64,000 bases of DNA from Thiodiazotropha sp040793985 (GTDB lineage: Bacteria > Pseudomonadota > Gammaproteobacteria > Chromatiales > Chromatiaceae): NCBI GenBank assembly GCA_040793985.1, contig JBFNJI010000013.1, forward strand, positions 89,962 through 153,961, given 5' to 3'. This document shows, piece by piece, positions 33,962 to 43,717 of the stretch. The notes beneath the pieces are model-generated. The model did no database searches. It was given only the letters and a program-made list of their open reading frames with translations, and had not been told where the DNA came from. How positions within the stretch are numbered: position 1 is the first letter of the stretch; every line of letters begins with the position of its first letter. The translations under genes were made by a program, and so were the position numbers.

Positions 33962-36624
33962 AACTCCATACGCAATCCAGCGCTGATGCTGTGCGCGCTC
34001 CATTCGCTATGGGCGAGGATGGTGCCGTAGTCGATAAAGCCGACAACCCCGTTCTGGAACTGCGCCGAGGTGCCGAAGCGCAGGCGCAGATAGTTCCGGT
34101 CGGGATCGTCGGTCTGGATTTCTATACCCATGCCGGCGGGATCCTCGATGAAATGGGCGGTGATGACCTGGGAGTCGTCCTCGAACTCATGCAGCCAATC
34201 GAGCCTGGCGTAGGGGATGAGCACACCCCAGTCGGTACTGTGGGTGTAGGAGACCTTGCCGCCCAGGTTGAGCGTCAGCCAGCGCTGGTCGGTGTCATCG
34301 ACACGGGTGGCCCAGCCACCGCCGTCAGCCGTGGGATCGGAAATCTCCTCGGTGAAGCCGTCGACGTCCGACTTGATATACTCCAGGTCGGCACGGGGTC
34401 CGAACGACCAGGGCCCGCGGTTGAAGTCGTAACCGGAGCCGATGAACAGACTGACCGTATCGCCGTCATAGTCGGCCTTGAGCTGCTGGCTGACGTCGGC
34501 CAGGCCATCGAGGGTGTAGACGATGGAGCGTTTCTGCTCGAAGTCGTTGGAGCCGAAGGTGGCGGAGAAGTCGACGAAGTAGTTTTGCGGGCTGTAGTAG
34601 GTGCCGAAGAGGCTCAGGCTGACGCCCTGGGTATCGAGGTCGCCGGCGTCGTTTTCCAGTTCGGTTTCGGTATCGATGAAACCGACCGCGCCACCCAGGA
34701 TGAACTGGTTGGTAATCCTGTAGTCGGCACCGATGGTGATTCCCACGGTATCGAAATCGAGGCCCGACTCGAGCTCGGTCTCGTCCTTCTCGCCGGTGGA
34801 GATATCGCCGGTCACGAAGACCCCCAATCGTGATGCCAGCAACTGGTTATCGGCGCTGGCGCCGCCACCGCGTCTTGCCGTCTCCTCGTATGCCTTGGCG
34901 ATCAGCTCGATGGGCAGGTTCTCGTCGTCGATGCGCAGGTCGAGTCCCTTGAAGGAGAGGCCCCTGGCGCCGGCGCGCAGGGCGGCGATGCGGGTGCCGA
35001 GGTTACCGAGCTGGGTCTCAACGCCCTTGCGGGATGTGGTGTTGGCCTTGATCGCCGGTTCCGGCAGTACCTGTTGCAGTGCCATGGAGGTATTGGTGTC
35101 GCCGCCGATGGCGGCCCCGACCACGGCGTTACAATCCTGCTGCAGGCGATCGCTGAGTCTGCCGCTTGGGCAGGCCTCGGCGATGACATCGACCAGGGAG
35201 AGGAGGTTGGGATTGTCGCCGGCGAAGGGGCTCAGCAGATCGGCCACCGGGTTGCTGCTGGGTGCTTCAGCGCTGCCGGAGAGGACGATGGTGCTGAGGC
35301 CGTCGCTGGTGTCGATGTTCAGGGCGCCGGTTGCGCTGCCGGAGGCCTGGGGGGTGAACACGACCGCGATGTCGCAGCTGCCGCCGGCGGGGATCTGGGT
35401 GCCGCAATCGTTGCTTTGGCTGAAGTCACCCTCGGTGGCAATGGAGTTGATGGTGACGGTCGCATTGCCCTGGTTGCTCACGGTCACCACCTGGGGCTGG
35501 CTCGGAGTGTCCACCGAGGCGTCAGGGAAGCTGAGCTGGGTCTCCGAGGTAACCACATTGGATGCCGCGGCTGTTACGCTGAGTGAGGTGGTTCTGATGA
35601 CAGATTGACCAGCACTGGTGGCACTGACCTCTAACGAGCCTGAGAGATCGCCCGTCATGGTAGGTAGTGCCGTTACAGATACCGAACAACTCTGGTTGGG
35701 ATCCAGCGAGGTGGGGCAGTTATTGGATTGGTTGAAGTCACCGCTTATGGAAACCAAAAGACCGGCAAGCGCCGAGTTGCCGCCATTGGTCACAGTGACC
35801 GTTTGAGCGCTGCTCTCCGTATTCACAGGTGTGGCAGGAAAGCTGAGGCTGCTTGGTGATAGGCTCAATACCGGTGCCACGGCTTCGGCTGTCAGGGAGA
35901 GTGTCTGATTGGCAGCGCCCTGAGGGCCGCTGCCACTGACTGTCAAGGTTCCGGACTGAGACCCCTGGGCGGTGGGAGTGACATCGACCATGACAGTACA
36001 ACTTGCACCTGCACTTAGGGTGGCGGGACAGTCATTGGTTTGTGCAAAAGGCGGTGTCGCAGTGATCGAGGAGATATCAACCCCGGCATTGCCCGGGTTC
36101 GAAAGGGGAACAGACACGGCTTGACTGGTGGCATTCACAGTAACTGTACCCAGATCCAAGACGTTACCCTCAATGGCAAATTCGCCAATCAACCCTGTAC
36201 CGCTGAGGGGTACGGAAACACTGAACGGGAGAAAGCTCATTCCCAACACAACCGAATGGTCAAATCCGTCAAAGGTCAGGCTTCCGGATAGCGGGCCGGA
36301 AACGGATGGATTGAAGGTTACGTCGACAGTACAGCTGGTGAGTTCATCAAGGATGACCGGGCAGTTGTTGACGATTGAGAAGTCGCCGGTCGCGCTGATA
36401 GAGGTGAAGTCGATGACATCAGTGGAATTGTCATTATTGAAAGTTACCGTTAATACACCGCTGCCGTTACCTACACCAACACCGCCAAAATCCAGGTTTG
36501 CCGGTGTTACGCTAACAATCGCGAAAGCGCTCACTGAATGGATCAGCAGCAGGAGTGCGGCACAATATCGCAGTGAGGTGATAAAAAAACTAGGCGCACG
36601 TGTCGTTTTACGGCTATCAGCCAT
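33958..36624 (-). CDS. Autotransporter with four choice-of-anchor-D-like repeats (paralogue 3)
   Basis: An 888-residue protein. Signal segment YCAALLLLIHSVSAFA; four repeats starting NLDFGGVGVG, VLDLGTVTVN, SLSFPATPVN and QLSFPDASVD; barrel ending SAGLRMEF. A GGGGAGG ribosome site lies eight bases before ATG 36624. The 3' half is nearly identical to paralogue 2, while the N-terminal repeats are unlike those of either other copy. The three genes form a tandem family whose exposed length varies by 6, 3 and 4 repeats while the secretion barrel stays constant. Confidence 0.9.
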   Translation of the reverse strand: MADSRKTTRAPSFFITSLRYCAALLLLIHSVSAFAIVSVTPANLDFGGVGVGNGSGVLTVTFNNDNSTDVIDFTSISATGDFSIVNNCPVILDELTSCTVDVTFNPSVSGPLSGSLTFDGFDHSVVLGMSFLPFSVSVPLSGTGLIGEFAIEGNVLDLGTVTVNATSQAVSVPLSNPGNAGVDISSITATPPFAQTNDCPATLSAGASCTVMVDVTPTAQGSQSGTLTVSGSGPQGAANQTLSLTAEAVAPVLSLSPSSLSFPATPVNTESSAQTVTVTNGGNSALAGLLVSISGDFNQSNNCPTSLDPNQSCSVSVTALPTMTGDLSGSLEVSATSAGQSVIRTTSLSVTAAASNVVTSETQLSFPDASVDTPSQPQVVTVSNQGNATVTINSIATEGDFSQSNDCGTQIPAGGSCDIAVVFTPQASGSATGALNIDTSDGLSTIVLSGSAEAPSSNPVADLLSPFAGDNPNLLSLVDVIAEACPSGRLSDRLQQDCNAVVGAAIGGDTNTSMALQQVLPEPAIKANTTSRKGVETQLGNLGTRIAALRAGARGLSFKGLDLRIDDENLPIELIAKAYEETARRGGGASADNQLLASRLGVFVTGDISTGEKDETELESGLDFDTVGITIGADYRITNQFILGGAVGFIDTETELENDAGDLDTQGVSLSLFGTYYSPQNYFVDFSATFGSNDFEQKRSIVYTLDGLADVSQQLKADYDGDTVSLFIGSGYDFNRGPWSFGPRADLEYIKSDVDGFTEEISDPTADGGGWATRVDDTDQRWLTLNLGGKVSYTHSTDWGVLIPYARLDWLHEFEDDSQVITAHFIEDPAGMGIEIQTDDPDRNYLRLRFGTSAQFQNGVVGFIDYGTILAHSEWSAHSISAGLRMEF
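33965..35537 (-). repeat. 1.57-kb near-identical repeat, copy 2 (3' half of autotransporter 3)
   Basis: Partner of 31395-32967. The boundaries lie five bases inside the coding 3' end and at the start of the last repeat (just before the FPDASVD codons), where identity stops sharply. Confidence 0.9.
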
Positions 36625-36681
36625 CTGGAAATCCTCCCCGGTTTATAAATTATTCTTGGTCGTCAGCCGCCATCAGGCCGA

Positions 36682-39600
36682 TCAACCCTGAGGTATGAAG
36701 AAGAACTCGCCTGCTTCATGTCCCCCGTGCTTGATAGGTGCATACTCTGGAATCTGGTCTATGCCAAACTTAGAGGCTGTCTGTTGCACCTCCTTTGCCA
36801 GACTGCGAAAGAGTTTATAGGCCTCCAGTATCGATTCATTCTCTGCCAGTGTCCTAAGAAAGGACTTGGCGAAAACCGAATGTTGTCCGCCACCCTGATC
36901 GAGTACCGGTTTTAAACCGCCGGAGGTCAGTACCGTACGCGATCGGGTCTTCGCCATTACCTTCAGCCACTTGGTTTTGACCTCATCGGACATTCCCGAC
37001 TCCAATCGCGCCATTGATGAGCGGGTGAGAGAACCGGAATAGCAGGAGTCCGCGACCACCAGAATGTGTTTTGCGGTCATTGCGTTAAGAATATCGGTAA
37101 TTGCTATATTCGAAATCCAGTTGGCGGTGCTGTTGTCTTCGGCATCCACCGGCAGCCAGTAACCGCGCAGGTTAACTCGGTCCAATTCCCCATGTCCCGC
37201 ATAGTAGATGAGCAGGTTGTCGTTTTCAGTCAGGGTTTCGCGCAAGTTGTTAAGCGCGGATAACATGTCATAACGCGTTGCATCGATCAGCGTTGTTGTC
37301 TTGAAGCCATACTTTGTACTCAACAACTCCGCTGTCTCCCTGGCGTCCACACTGGCGCTGAGGAGGTTGGGAAAATGCCTGTAGTGGTTGTTGCCAATGA
37401 CCAGCGCATGATAATTTCCGAAGTCGACCTGACCGGCGATGCGTCGTGTTGTACTGCGGTTGTCGCTTGATTTGTCTGCCTGCTCTTCTGCATTAACGGC
37501 ATAGCGAAGCTTGGGAATGAGAAGGAATTCAAGGCTGGTATGTTGTCCCTTCTTGTCTACAGCGATCATCTTAACCGGTGTCTGCTCATCTTCAACCCTG
37601 ACATTCGTGGTGAAGATTCCCAGCTGATCGGGCGTTTCGGTTTTGTCGTTGACCGTAAAGGAGAGCAGGCCGGCAGGCGCTACCACCCGTCCGGTTATCA
37701 AGCGCTTCTTGGCGGCGGAACGCAAACGGATACTAGGCATACCGCGAGTCAGGGCAACCGGGGGATCGATGATCTCGATTGTCGGCCCAGACAGCAGGCT
37801 CGCCTGCTCGTTGACACGGAGATCGGCCAGCTGGGCCCTGTAGCGTAATGCTTCGGCCTGGTAACGGTCGATATTGATCTGCTGCTGTTGAATCTGATCG
37901 AGATAAGCTTGCTCCGATTCCCGCAGACGGGTGACTTCGGCCTCTTTCCGCGCGGCAGCCGTCTTGGTCGCCACAAGCTCTTTCTGTGTCTTCCTCAGCT
38001 GTGTCTGCTGGCGTGCCAGATCGGGGTTTATTTTCGCCAGCTGGGCTTGATTGAGATCGAGTTGCTGCTCTGTCTCCTGCAACTGTTTCTGCAATTCCGC
38101 GATTTTGCGCTCCTGCTTGGCGACATCGCCTTGCAAGGTCGTTTGCTGATTGATCTTTTCCTGTTTCAGTGCGAGCAGGCGCTGTTGGTATCTATTCACT
38201 TCCTCTCTGAGTTTCGTGGCCGCTTCTCCCTGTTCACCCATTGCGCTTTCACGACTTGCCAGTTCTTGCTGCAGGCGCACAACCTGCTGCTCCAGAGTGA
38301 GACTGTTGTTGGTTGCCTTGTGCAGCGACTTTTGTGCCATCTCAAGCTGCTGGCGCTGTTCGGCAAGTATTGGCTGATTCTTCTCCACTGCGGCAATAGA
38401 CTGGTCAAGTGCGGATTGTGTCTGTTCCAGTTTCCGTTTCAGCTGGGCGGCCTTGCCGGTCTGAACCTTCAACGCTTCTTCCAGCTGTGCCTTTTCCTGC
38501 GCGGAGAGACGCAGAGATTCGTTCATCTTTGTCTGTTGCGCAGAGAGTGACGACTCGAGATCGACTATCTTCCGCTGCTGAGCGAGAACCGACTTCTCCT
38601 GTTCGGAAAGTTGAGCCTGCAAAACCGAGAGCGCCTCATCCTGGGAGGCCTTGGAGAGCTTTTCCTTGCGTCCCAGCTCCATGCGAATGGCCTTTAAATC
38701 CGATTCGGTGGAGGCAAGTTGCGATTTTTTACTAACCAACTGCCGATTGGTCTCATCGAGCTTGCGCCGCAGTGTGGCCGCCTCTTTTCGTTCCTGCGCA
38801 GTCTCCGATCGTGACTGTTCGAGTGCGCTGTCCATCTTTGCCTGCTGTCTCTTGAGTGCCCTTTCCAGGGAAGCGATCTGGGTGCGCTGTTGCTGCGCCT
38901 GCTTTTCACTGAGTGCAAGGCTGGATTTCAGGAGTTTTAGATCAGCTTCGGTGGTTTTGGGGGCAGGGGCGAATGAACCGGGTTGAATCCCCGCTTCAGC
39001 CCGTAGTTTGGTGAGACGTTTTTCCGCCTTGACCAGTTTCACTCTTTCGGATTTCAGTTGATTGCTGGTGTTTTTCAGCTGATTGCGCAGCCGAGCCGTT
39101 TCGGATTTTTGTTGCTGTCTCTCCTGCTTCAATAGGCGTAACTCATTGCGTTCGGCCTTTGAGATCTCCACCGCGGATGAGAACTGCAGGTTATCCTTCT
39201 CAAGCCCGGAGGCCTTGCGGTACCAGTTGAGCGCCTGGGCCAGATCCTTTTTCACCCCATAGCCCTTCTCGTAGAGAAAACCGAGATTTATTCTTGCCCT
39301 TGAGTTGCCTTGCTCAGCGGCCTTGTTGTACCAGGCGGCAGCCGTGGTGTAATCGGGTTCTATGCCCAAGCCCTTCTCATAGATCTCACCGACATAGTTC
39401 TGGGCGACAGGGTCACCCTGTTGGGCCTGTGGCAGCCATACATGAAGGGAGGTACGGTAGTCCGCCCGGTCAAATGCGACATACTCACCGCCACGGATCT
39501 CACATTCGGAAGCGGTGGTTTTGATCGGCCGCCTTGGTGACATGTAGGTCATGTTGGCGCCGAGCTTTCGTACCTGACCCGGTAGCAGGCAATCGATTAT

Positions 39601-39771
39601 CAGAAACTTGTCGGGGTTACCGCTGACCGGTGCCGACGCATCACCCGACGCCTGCCTGGTGCCTTGAGTTTGGCAGCCCGCAAGAGCCAGGATGGCGGTG
39701 AGCAGGGTGCTGGCGATCAGGGGTATGGGTTTGATTTTATTAGTTTGCTTCCTAGACTGACTATATAACAT
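36682..39771 (-). CDS. Lipoprotein with Sel1 repeats, long coiled coil and caspase-like (C14) domain
   Basis: A 1029-residue protein. It starts with a lipoprotein signal (STLLTAILALAGC), then about two Sel1-like repeats around residues 110-190 (GDPVAQNYVGEIYEKGLGIEPDY, in part), a very long coiled coil rich in Gln/Glu/Lys/Leu (about 200-670), a short beta region and a caspase p20-like domain (about 800-1020). The catalytic pair is visible: His860 in YYAGHGE and Cys910 in ADSCYSG. Lipidation would place it at an envelope membrane. The protease probably cleaves after a basic or acidic residue, substrate unknown. It stands divergent from the alpha/beta hydrolase gene across an 84-base gap. Confidence 0.88.
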   Translation of the reverse strand: MLYSQSRKQTNKIKPIPLIASTLLTAILALAGCQTQGTRQASGDASAPVSGNPDKFLIIDCLLPGQVRKLGANMTYMSPRRPIKTTASECEIRGGEYVAFDRADYRTSLHVWLPQAQQGDPVAQNYVGEIYEKGLGIEPDYTTAAAWYNKAAEQGNSRARINLGFLYEKGYGVKKDLAQALNWYRKASGLEKDNLQFSSAVEISKAERNELRLLKQERQQQKSETARLRNQLKNTSNQLKSERVKLVKAEKRLTKLRAEAGIQPGSFAPAPKTTEADLKLLKSSLALSEKQAQQQRTQIASLERALKRQQAKMDSALEQSRSETAQERKEAATLRRKLDETNRQLVSKKSQLASTESDLKAIRMELGRKEKLSKASQDEALSVLQAQLSEQEKSVLAQQRKIVDLESSLSAQQTKMNESLRLSAQEKAQLEEALKVQTGKAAQLKRKLEQTQSALDQSIAAVEKNQPILAEQRQQLEMAQKSLHKATNNSLTLEQQVVRLQQELASRESAMGEQGEAATKLREEVNRYQQRLLALKQEKINQQTTLQGDVAKQERKIAELQKQLQETEQQLDLNQAQLAKINPDLARQQTQLRKTQKELVATKTAAARKEAEVTRLRESEQAYLDQIQQQQINIDRYQAEALRYRAQLADLRVNEQASLLSGPTIEIIDPPVALTRGMPSIRLRSAAKKRLITGRVVAPAGLLSFTVNDKTETPDQLGIFTTNVRVEDEQTPVKMIAVDKKGQHTSLEFLLIPKLRYAVNAEEQADKSSDNRSTTRRIAGQVDFGNYHALVIGNNHYRHFPNLLSASVDARETAELLSTKYGFKTTTLIDATRYDMLSALNNLRETLTENDNLLIYYAGHGELDRVNLRGYWLPVDAEDNSTANWISNIAITDILNAMTAKHILVVADSCYSGSLTRSSMARLESGMSDEVKTKWLKVMAKTRSRTVLTSGGLKPVLDQGGGQHSVFAKSFLRTLAENESILEAYKLFRSLAKEVQQTASKFGIDQIPEYAPIKHGGHEAGEFFFIPQG

Positions 39772-39855
39772 GGTATATCCACAACTCTAAAGTTCTGCTT
39801 CTCGATTAAGAATAGACAATTCACTTCTCTCTGGAAACGGTATAAGTCGGTATCT

Positions 39856-40689
39856 ATGACATATTCACTATTTTGCTGCATTGCAGCATCGGTTTTGCTT
39901 GCCTCCTGTTCATCCCCCAGCCAGCGTTTCGATCGGATTGCTCAGGACTATGGATTTCGCAAGATCGAGGTAGTGGGAAGCGGATTCACCCATGTCGCCT
40001 TCGAAAACGGCAAACTGGGGACGGCGCAGGCCCTTCATGTCTATCTGGGGGGCGATGGTACACCTTGGATCGGTGGCATCATCATTGCCAGTGATCCGAC
40101 ACCGAGAAGACCTGTCGCACTGAAGCTGATGGCTTTGGATGAACTCCCCAGTCTTTTCCTGGGACGCCCCTGTTACCACGGACATTCAAAACATCAGGCC
40201 TGTACATCTGATTACTGGACGTCCGCACGCTATTCCAAGCGTGTCATCGACAGCATGGCCGATGCATTGCGCAAGGTTATGCAAGATCATGGGCATACGC
40301 ATCTCAGGTTGATAGGTTTTAGCGGGGGCGGGGGGCTGGCGATGCTCCTGGCGGAACGATTTCCCAAAACTCAGGCGGTCGTTACCATTGCCGGAAACCT
40401 GGATATCGAATCCTGGGCCGATCTTCACGGCTACGATCCATTGGAAGAATCCCTGAATCCCAAAACGATGTCACAGCTGCCTGTGACCATTCGTCAATAT
40501 CACCTGGCAGGCGGCAAGGATAGTAATGTCCCGCCAGGGATTATCCGCGATGCACTAATCAATCAGTCAAAAACTCAGTTTATCCTGTTTGATGATTTCA
40601 CCCATGGCTGCTGTTGGGAGGAGATCTGGAAGACACTGTTGGCTTGTGTCGAAAAGCGCTGCCTATGGTCTGGAGATTTGCTGCCCTGA
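39856..40689 (+). CDS. Alpha/beta-hydrolase-fold lipoprotein
   Basis: A 277-residue protein with a lipoprotein signal (CCIAASVLLASC) and an alpha/beta hydrolase core. GFSGGGGLAML holds the nucleophile Ser in a G-x-S-x-G elbow; HVYLGGDGTPW near residue 60 is the oxyanion region, and HGCCW near the C-terminus supplies the likely catalytic His. The substrate is unknown; an esterase or peptidase at the inner face of the outer membrane is plausible. It is divergent from the caspase gene, so a shared regulatory region is possible. Confidence 0.82.
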   Translation: MTYSLFCCIAASVLLASCSSPSQRFDRIAQDYGFRKIEVVGSGFTHVAFENGKLGTAQALHVYLGGDGTPWIGGIIIASDPTPRRPVALKLMALDELPSLFLGRPCYHGHSKHQACTSDYWTSARYSKRVIDSMADALRKVMQDHGHTHLRLIGFSGGGGLAMLLAERFPKTQAVVTIAGNLDIESWADLHGYDPLEESLNPKTMSQLPVTIRQYHLAGGKDSNVPPGIIRDALINQSKTQFILFDDFTHGCCWEEIWKTLLACVEKRCLWSGDLLP

Positions 40690-40747
40690 CTGCTCGCAGA
40701 CCTTGCACAAAGCATTGCCCGGACAACTATCTGGGTTCCAGGGTGGA

Positions 40748-42211
40748 CTATAATTCTTGCTGTAGTTTGATCAGCCCCTGGTGTCTGGGCAGGGCGGTAA
40801 TGCCCTTTTGCAGCAGCGCCTCTCCCTCCCGAACCCGATCTGCCGCGATTAGCTCCCTGATACGTTTCTCGAGAAGATCACCGATCTGTTGCAGACCCAG
40901 ATTCGCCTGCTTGTTGTTTTGATGCATCTGCAGCACCTGTTGGTAAGCATCGTAGGCGCTACTGCCAGCCGGCTCCAAGTGTCGGCCGACCAGCATATGC
41001 ACATCGGCAACCTCGAGTATGTTCTCAACCCTATCCCTTAGCCCCGGTTCCAGGGAGGAGGTCTCTTCAAGCGGAATCTCGGTCTGATTGCCATTTTGAC
41101 CGATGAAGATAAGTGAGCCGATGGTGATGAGCAGGAGCAGGGCCAGGGACGCTGCAGCAGGTATTATCCATTTTGTGACCGCATTGTCTCTTCCTCGCCG
41201 GGGACCTGACATCTCTTTGATGAAGTGAGTCGCATTTGCTGTGCGCTTTTCCCGCTCGAACTCCAGGCCATGGGAGATGGCTTGCCAGATCTCTTTTTGC
41301 AGCTCCTTCGGACGTTTCGGCTTGAGCTGCAGATCCCGTGCGTAGGTTGCCGGCTTGCGATCGAACGGATGGCCCCCCACCAGCAGTTCATAGGCGACGA
41401 CCGAGAGGCCATAGACGTCATCCCGGGGATCCGGTTCGCCATACTCAAGCATTTCACAGCTGGCATAGGTCGGGGTCAGTGCACCGAGGGAGCCGGGGTC
41501 GAATACCGTTGCATCCTCCGCCGGGCGGTCGGCACTTTTAGCCGCGCGCGCGATACCGAAGTCGACCACCTTGACCACGCTTTTCGATGTAAGGAAGACA
41601 TTGCCCGGCTTGAAGTCGGAGTGAACGATATTTTCTGAATGGGCGTAGGCGAGGGCTCGTGCCATCTGTTCGATGATGGAAAGGGCCTCTTGGGTTGGCA
41701 GTGTCGCGGGGCGGAGGCGTCGGATCAACTGGTCGAGGGGTTCACCCTCCAGCAGTTCCATGGTCATGAAGACATTGGGACCGTCGCGATCGAAGTCGTA
41801 GACAGTCACTATATTGGGATGGGCCAGCTGCTGTGCCTTCTTGCTCTCCCGCTGCAAGGCGATAAAGGAGTCCGGATTTGCCTGGAAATCCTTGGATAAC
41901 ACCTTGACGGCGATATAGGGGTTGCGGTCCATGGCCTCGACCTTGCGCAGATCCCTGGCCTTGTAGACCACGCCCATGCCACCCCGGCCAAGCATCTCTT
42001 CGAGGACAAACCGGTTCTTCAGCACGGAACCGACAGTAACCACGTGGGTGGTCCCATTGGCAAGCTCTTCGGAGATTGCGGTCAATGCTTCTGTGACATT
42101 TTTCCTGGGATCTGTGGAAGGGCCGGTAATTTCACTGACTGGCTGGCTGTCCGGGGCGATACGCGTCGCTTCATTGTCTGCGGCGGGTCGATCGTCATCT
42201 CGTGTGGCCAC
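40748..42211 (-). CDS. Transmembrane Ser/Thr protein kinase (PknB/PpkA type)
   Basis: A 487-residue protein kinase. Motifs: LGRGGMGVV glycine loop, AVKVL with Lys103, HSDFKPGN catalytic loop with Asp199 (the usual Arg of HRD is Ser), DFGIA, and GHPFD in the C-lobe. A transmembrane helix around residues 347-367 separates the cytoplasmic kinase from a C-terminal periplasmic part with TPR-like helices (AYDAYQQVLQMHQ; EGEALLQKGITALP). The lack of the HRD Arg suggests that it does not need activation-loop phosphorylation. Such kinases can control T6SS firing (PpkA pathway), but no phosphatase or Fha gene lies next to it. Confidence 0.9.
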   Translation of the reverse strand: MATRDDDRPAADNEATRIAPDSQPVSEITGPSTDPRKNVTEALTAISEELANGTTHVVTVGSVLKNRFVLEEMLGRGGMGVVYKARDLRKVEAMDRNPYIAVKVLSKDFQANPDSFIALQRESKKAQQLAHPNIVTVYDFDRDGPNVFMTMELLEGEPLDQLIRRLRPATLPTQEALSIIEQMARALAYAHSENIVHSDFKPGNVFLTSKSVVKVVDFGIARAAKSADRPAEDATVFDPGSLGALTPTYASCEMLEYGEPDPRDDVYGLSVVAYELLVGGHPFDRKPATYARDLQLKPKRPKELQKEIWQAISHGLEFEREKRTANATHFIKEMSGPRRGRDNAVTKWIIPAAASLALLLLITIGSLIFIGQNGNQTEIPLEETSSLEPGLRDRVENILEVADVHMLVGRHLEPAGSSAYDAYQQVLQMHQNNKQANLGLQQIGDLLEKRIRELIAADRVREGEALLQKGITALPRHQGLIKLQQEL

Positions 42212-42343
42212 TGGCTTTGAATCCTCGGGGAAAAATCAATATCGGGTTGCTCAGGGGGCATCGTGGCACTCTTCGAGTCAGGGGGCCATCCCGCCACGGA
42301 TTAATAATATGAAAGAATACCGAAAAATGTACAATGAATCACG

Positions 42344-43531
42344 GTGAATCAGCAGCGCGGATCCTTGCCCACTATGTTACTTCCAGACTACAACGGCGGC
42401 GGCATTGTCAATCTGATGTCATCACTGCAATCGGCCCTGGGGGGTTCCCGGCACAGCTATCCAGCCCTCGATCTTCTGACCTCGCTGTCGCTCGGATCAT
42501 ACCGTAAGATTCTGCTCTGGGTCGTGGATGGTCTGGGCGCCAACTATCTTCGGGCCCATCCCGAGGCGGCCACGCTGAATACCCATATGGGAGGTGCCAT
42601 CACCTCTGTATTTCCGCCTACCACCGCCTCTGCGGTAACAACCTTTCTTACCGGCGATGCACCGCTTCAACACGGATTGACGGGATGGCATATGTATTTC
42701 AGGGAGCTGGGAGCGGTGTTGGCTGTACTGCCCGGCCGGCCGAGATACGGGGGTGTGGGTCTGGGCCAGGCAGGCATCAATACGGCCGCCTTTCACGGGC
42801 ACGTACCCTTCACTGACAAGATCGGCTGCGAATCGGTGATGCTGTCTCCCGGCTATATCGCCGAGTCGGATTTCAACCTGGCGCACCTCGGCCGGTCGCG
42901 GCTGTTGCGCCACGACAATCTGTCGGAGTTTACCGCTCAGATTGCCGATATGCTGTGCAATGGCGCAGAGCGCTACCTCTATGCCTACTGGTCCGAGCTG
43001 GACAACCTCGGTCACCAGTCGGGTATCTGGAGTGCTGCGGCGAAAAGCCATCTGCTGGAGATCGATCAGGCTTTCAGCTATCTGCTCGATCGATGTCGAG
43101 GCAGCGATAGCCTGATTCTCATATGTGCCGATCACGGCCAGGTGGACACCCGGCCAAGCGACAGGATATCCCTCGACGATCACCCGGACTTGGGGGGAAT
43201 GCTCAGCCTGCCGCTATGCGGTGAACCACGTGCCGCCTATTGCTATTTACGGTCGGGTTGTGAGCGGGCTTTCGATGACTATGTGGCGAGTGAACTTGCG
43301 GGAATAGCCATTGCGTATCCTTCAATTGAACTGATTGAGAAAAACTGGTTTGGCCTGGGGACGCCTCATCCACAGTTCTCATGGCGCATTGGTGATCGAC
43401 TTTTGTTGATGCAGGATAACTACACAATCAAGGATTGGTTGGCGCAGGAGAAGAGATATGGGCTGGTGGGCGTGCATGGGGGGCTAAGTGATGATGAACT
43501 ATTCGTGCCAATAATCCATGCCGCAGCCTGA
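42344..43531 (+). CDS. Alkaline-phosphatase superfamily phosphodiesterase/nucleotide pyrophosphatase
   Basis: A protein of about 395 residues in the nucleotide pyrophosphatase/phosphodiesterase group. Metal and catalytic residues are visible in order: VVDGLG (Asp), FPPTTASAVTTF (Thr nucleophile), YWSELDNLGH (Asp and His), ICADHGQVD (Asp-His) and VGVHGGLSDDE (His). These form the two-metal site. No signal peptide is apparent, so it is probably cytoplasmic. The frame opens with GTG 42344; ATG 42374, ten codons on, is an alternative. It is divergent from the kinase gene. Confidence 0.88.
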   Translation: MNQQRGSLPTMLLPDYNGGGIVNLMSSLQSALGGSRHSYPALDLLTSLSLGSYRKILLWVVDGLGANYLRAHPEAATLNTHMGGAITSVFPPTTASAVTTFLTGDAPLQHGLTGWHMYFRELGAVLAVLPGRPRYGGVGLGQAGINTAAFHGHVPFTDKIGCESVMLSPGYIAESDFNLAHLGRSRLLRHDNLSEFTAQIADMLCNGAERYLYAYWSELDNLGHQSGIWSAAAKSHLLEIDQAFSYLLDRCRGSDSLILICADHGQVDTRPSDRISLDDHPDLGGMLSLPLCGEPRAAYCYLRSGCERAFDDYVASELAGIAIAYPSIELIEKNWFGLGTPHPQFSWRIGDRLLLMQDNYTIKDWLAQEKRYGLVGVHGGLSDDELFVPIIHAAA

Positions 43532-43717
43532 CTGGGTAAGAGTTTATAATATTTAAAGCTGGTCTTGAGTATAAGTATCGGCGGAAAAATGGCAGATACG
43601 ACATCAAAAGCACTTCAAACATCCATGTAAGAAGTCTTTTTGAAAGGCGATGGTTATTGTTTAATTCAATGAAGTTTGGATTCTATTAAGTCCGTTTTTT
43701 ACCTCAGGTAATGCATA

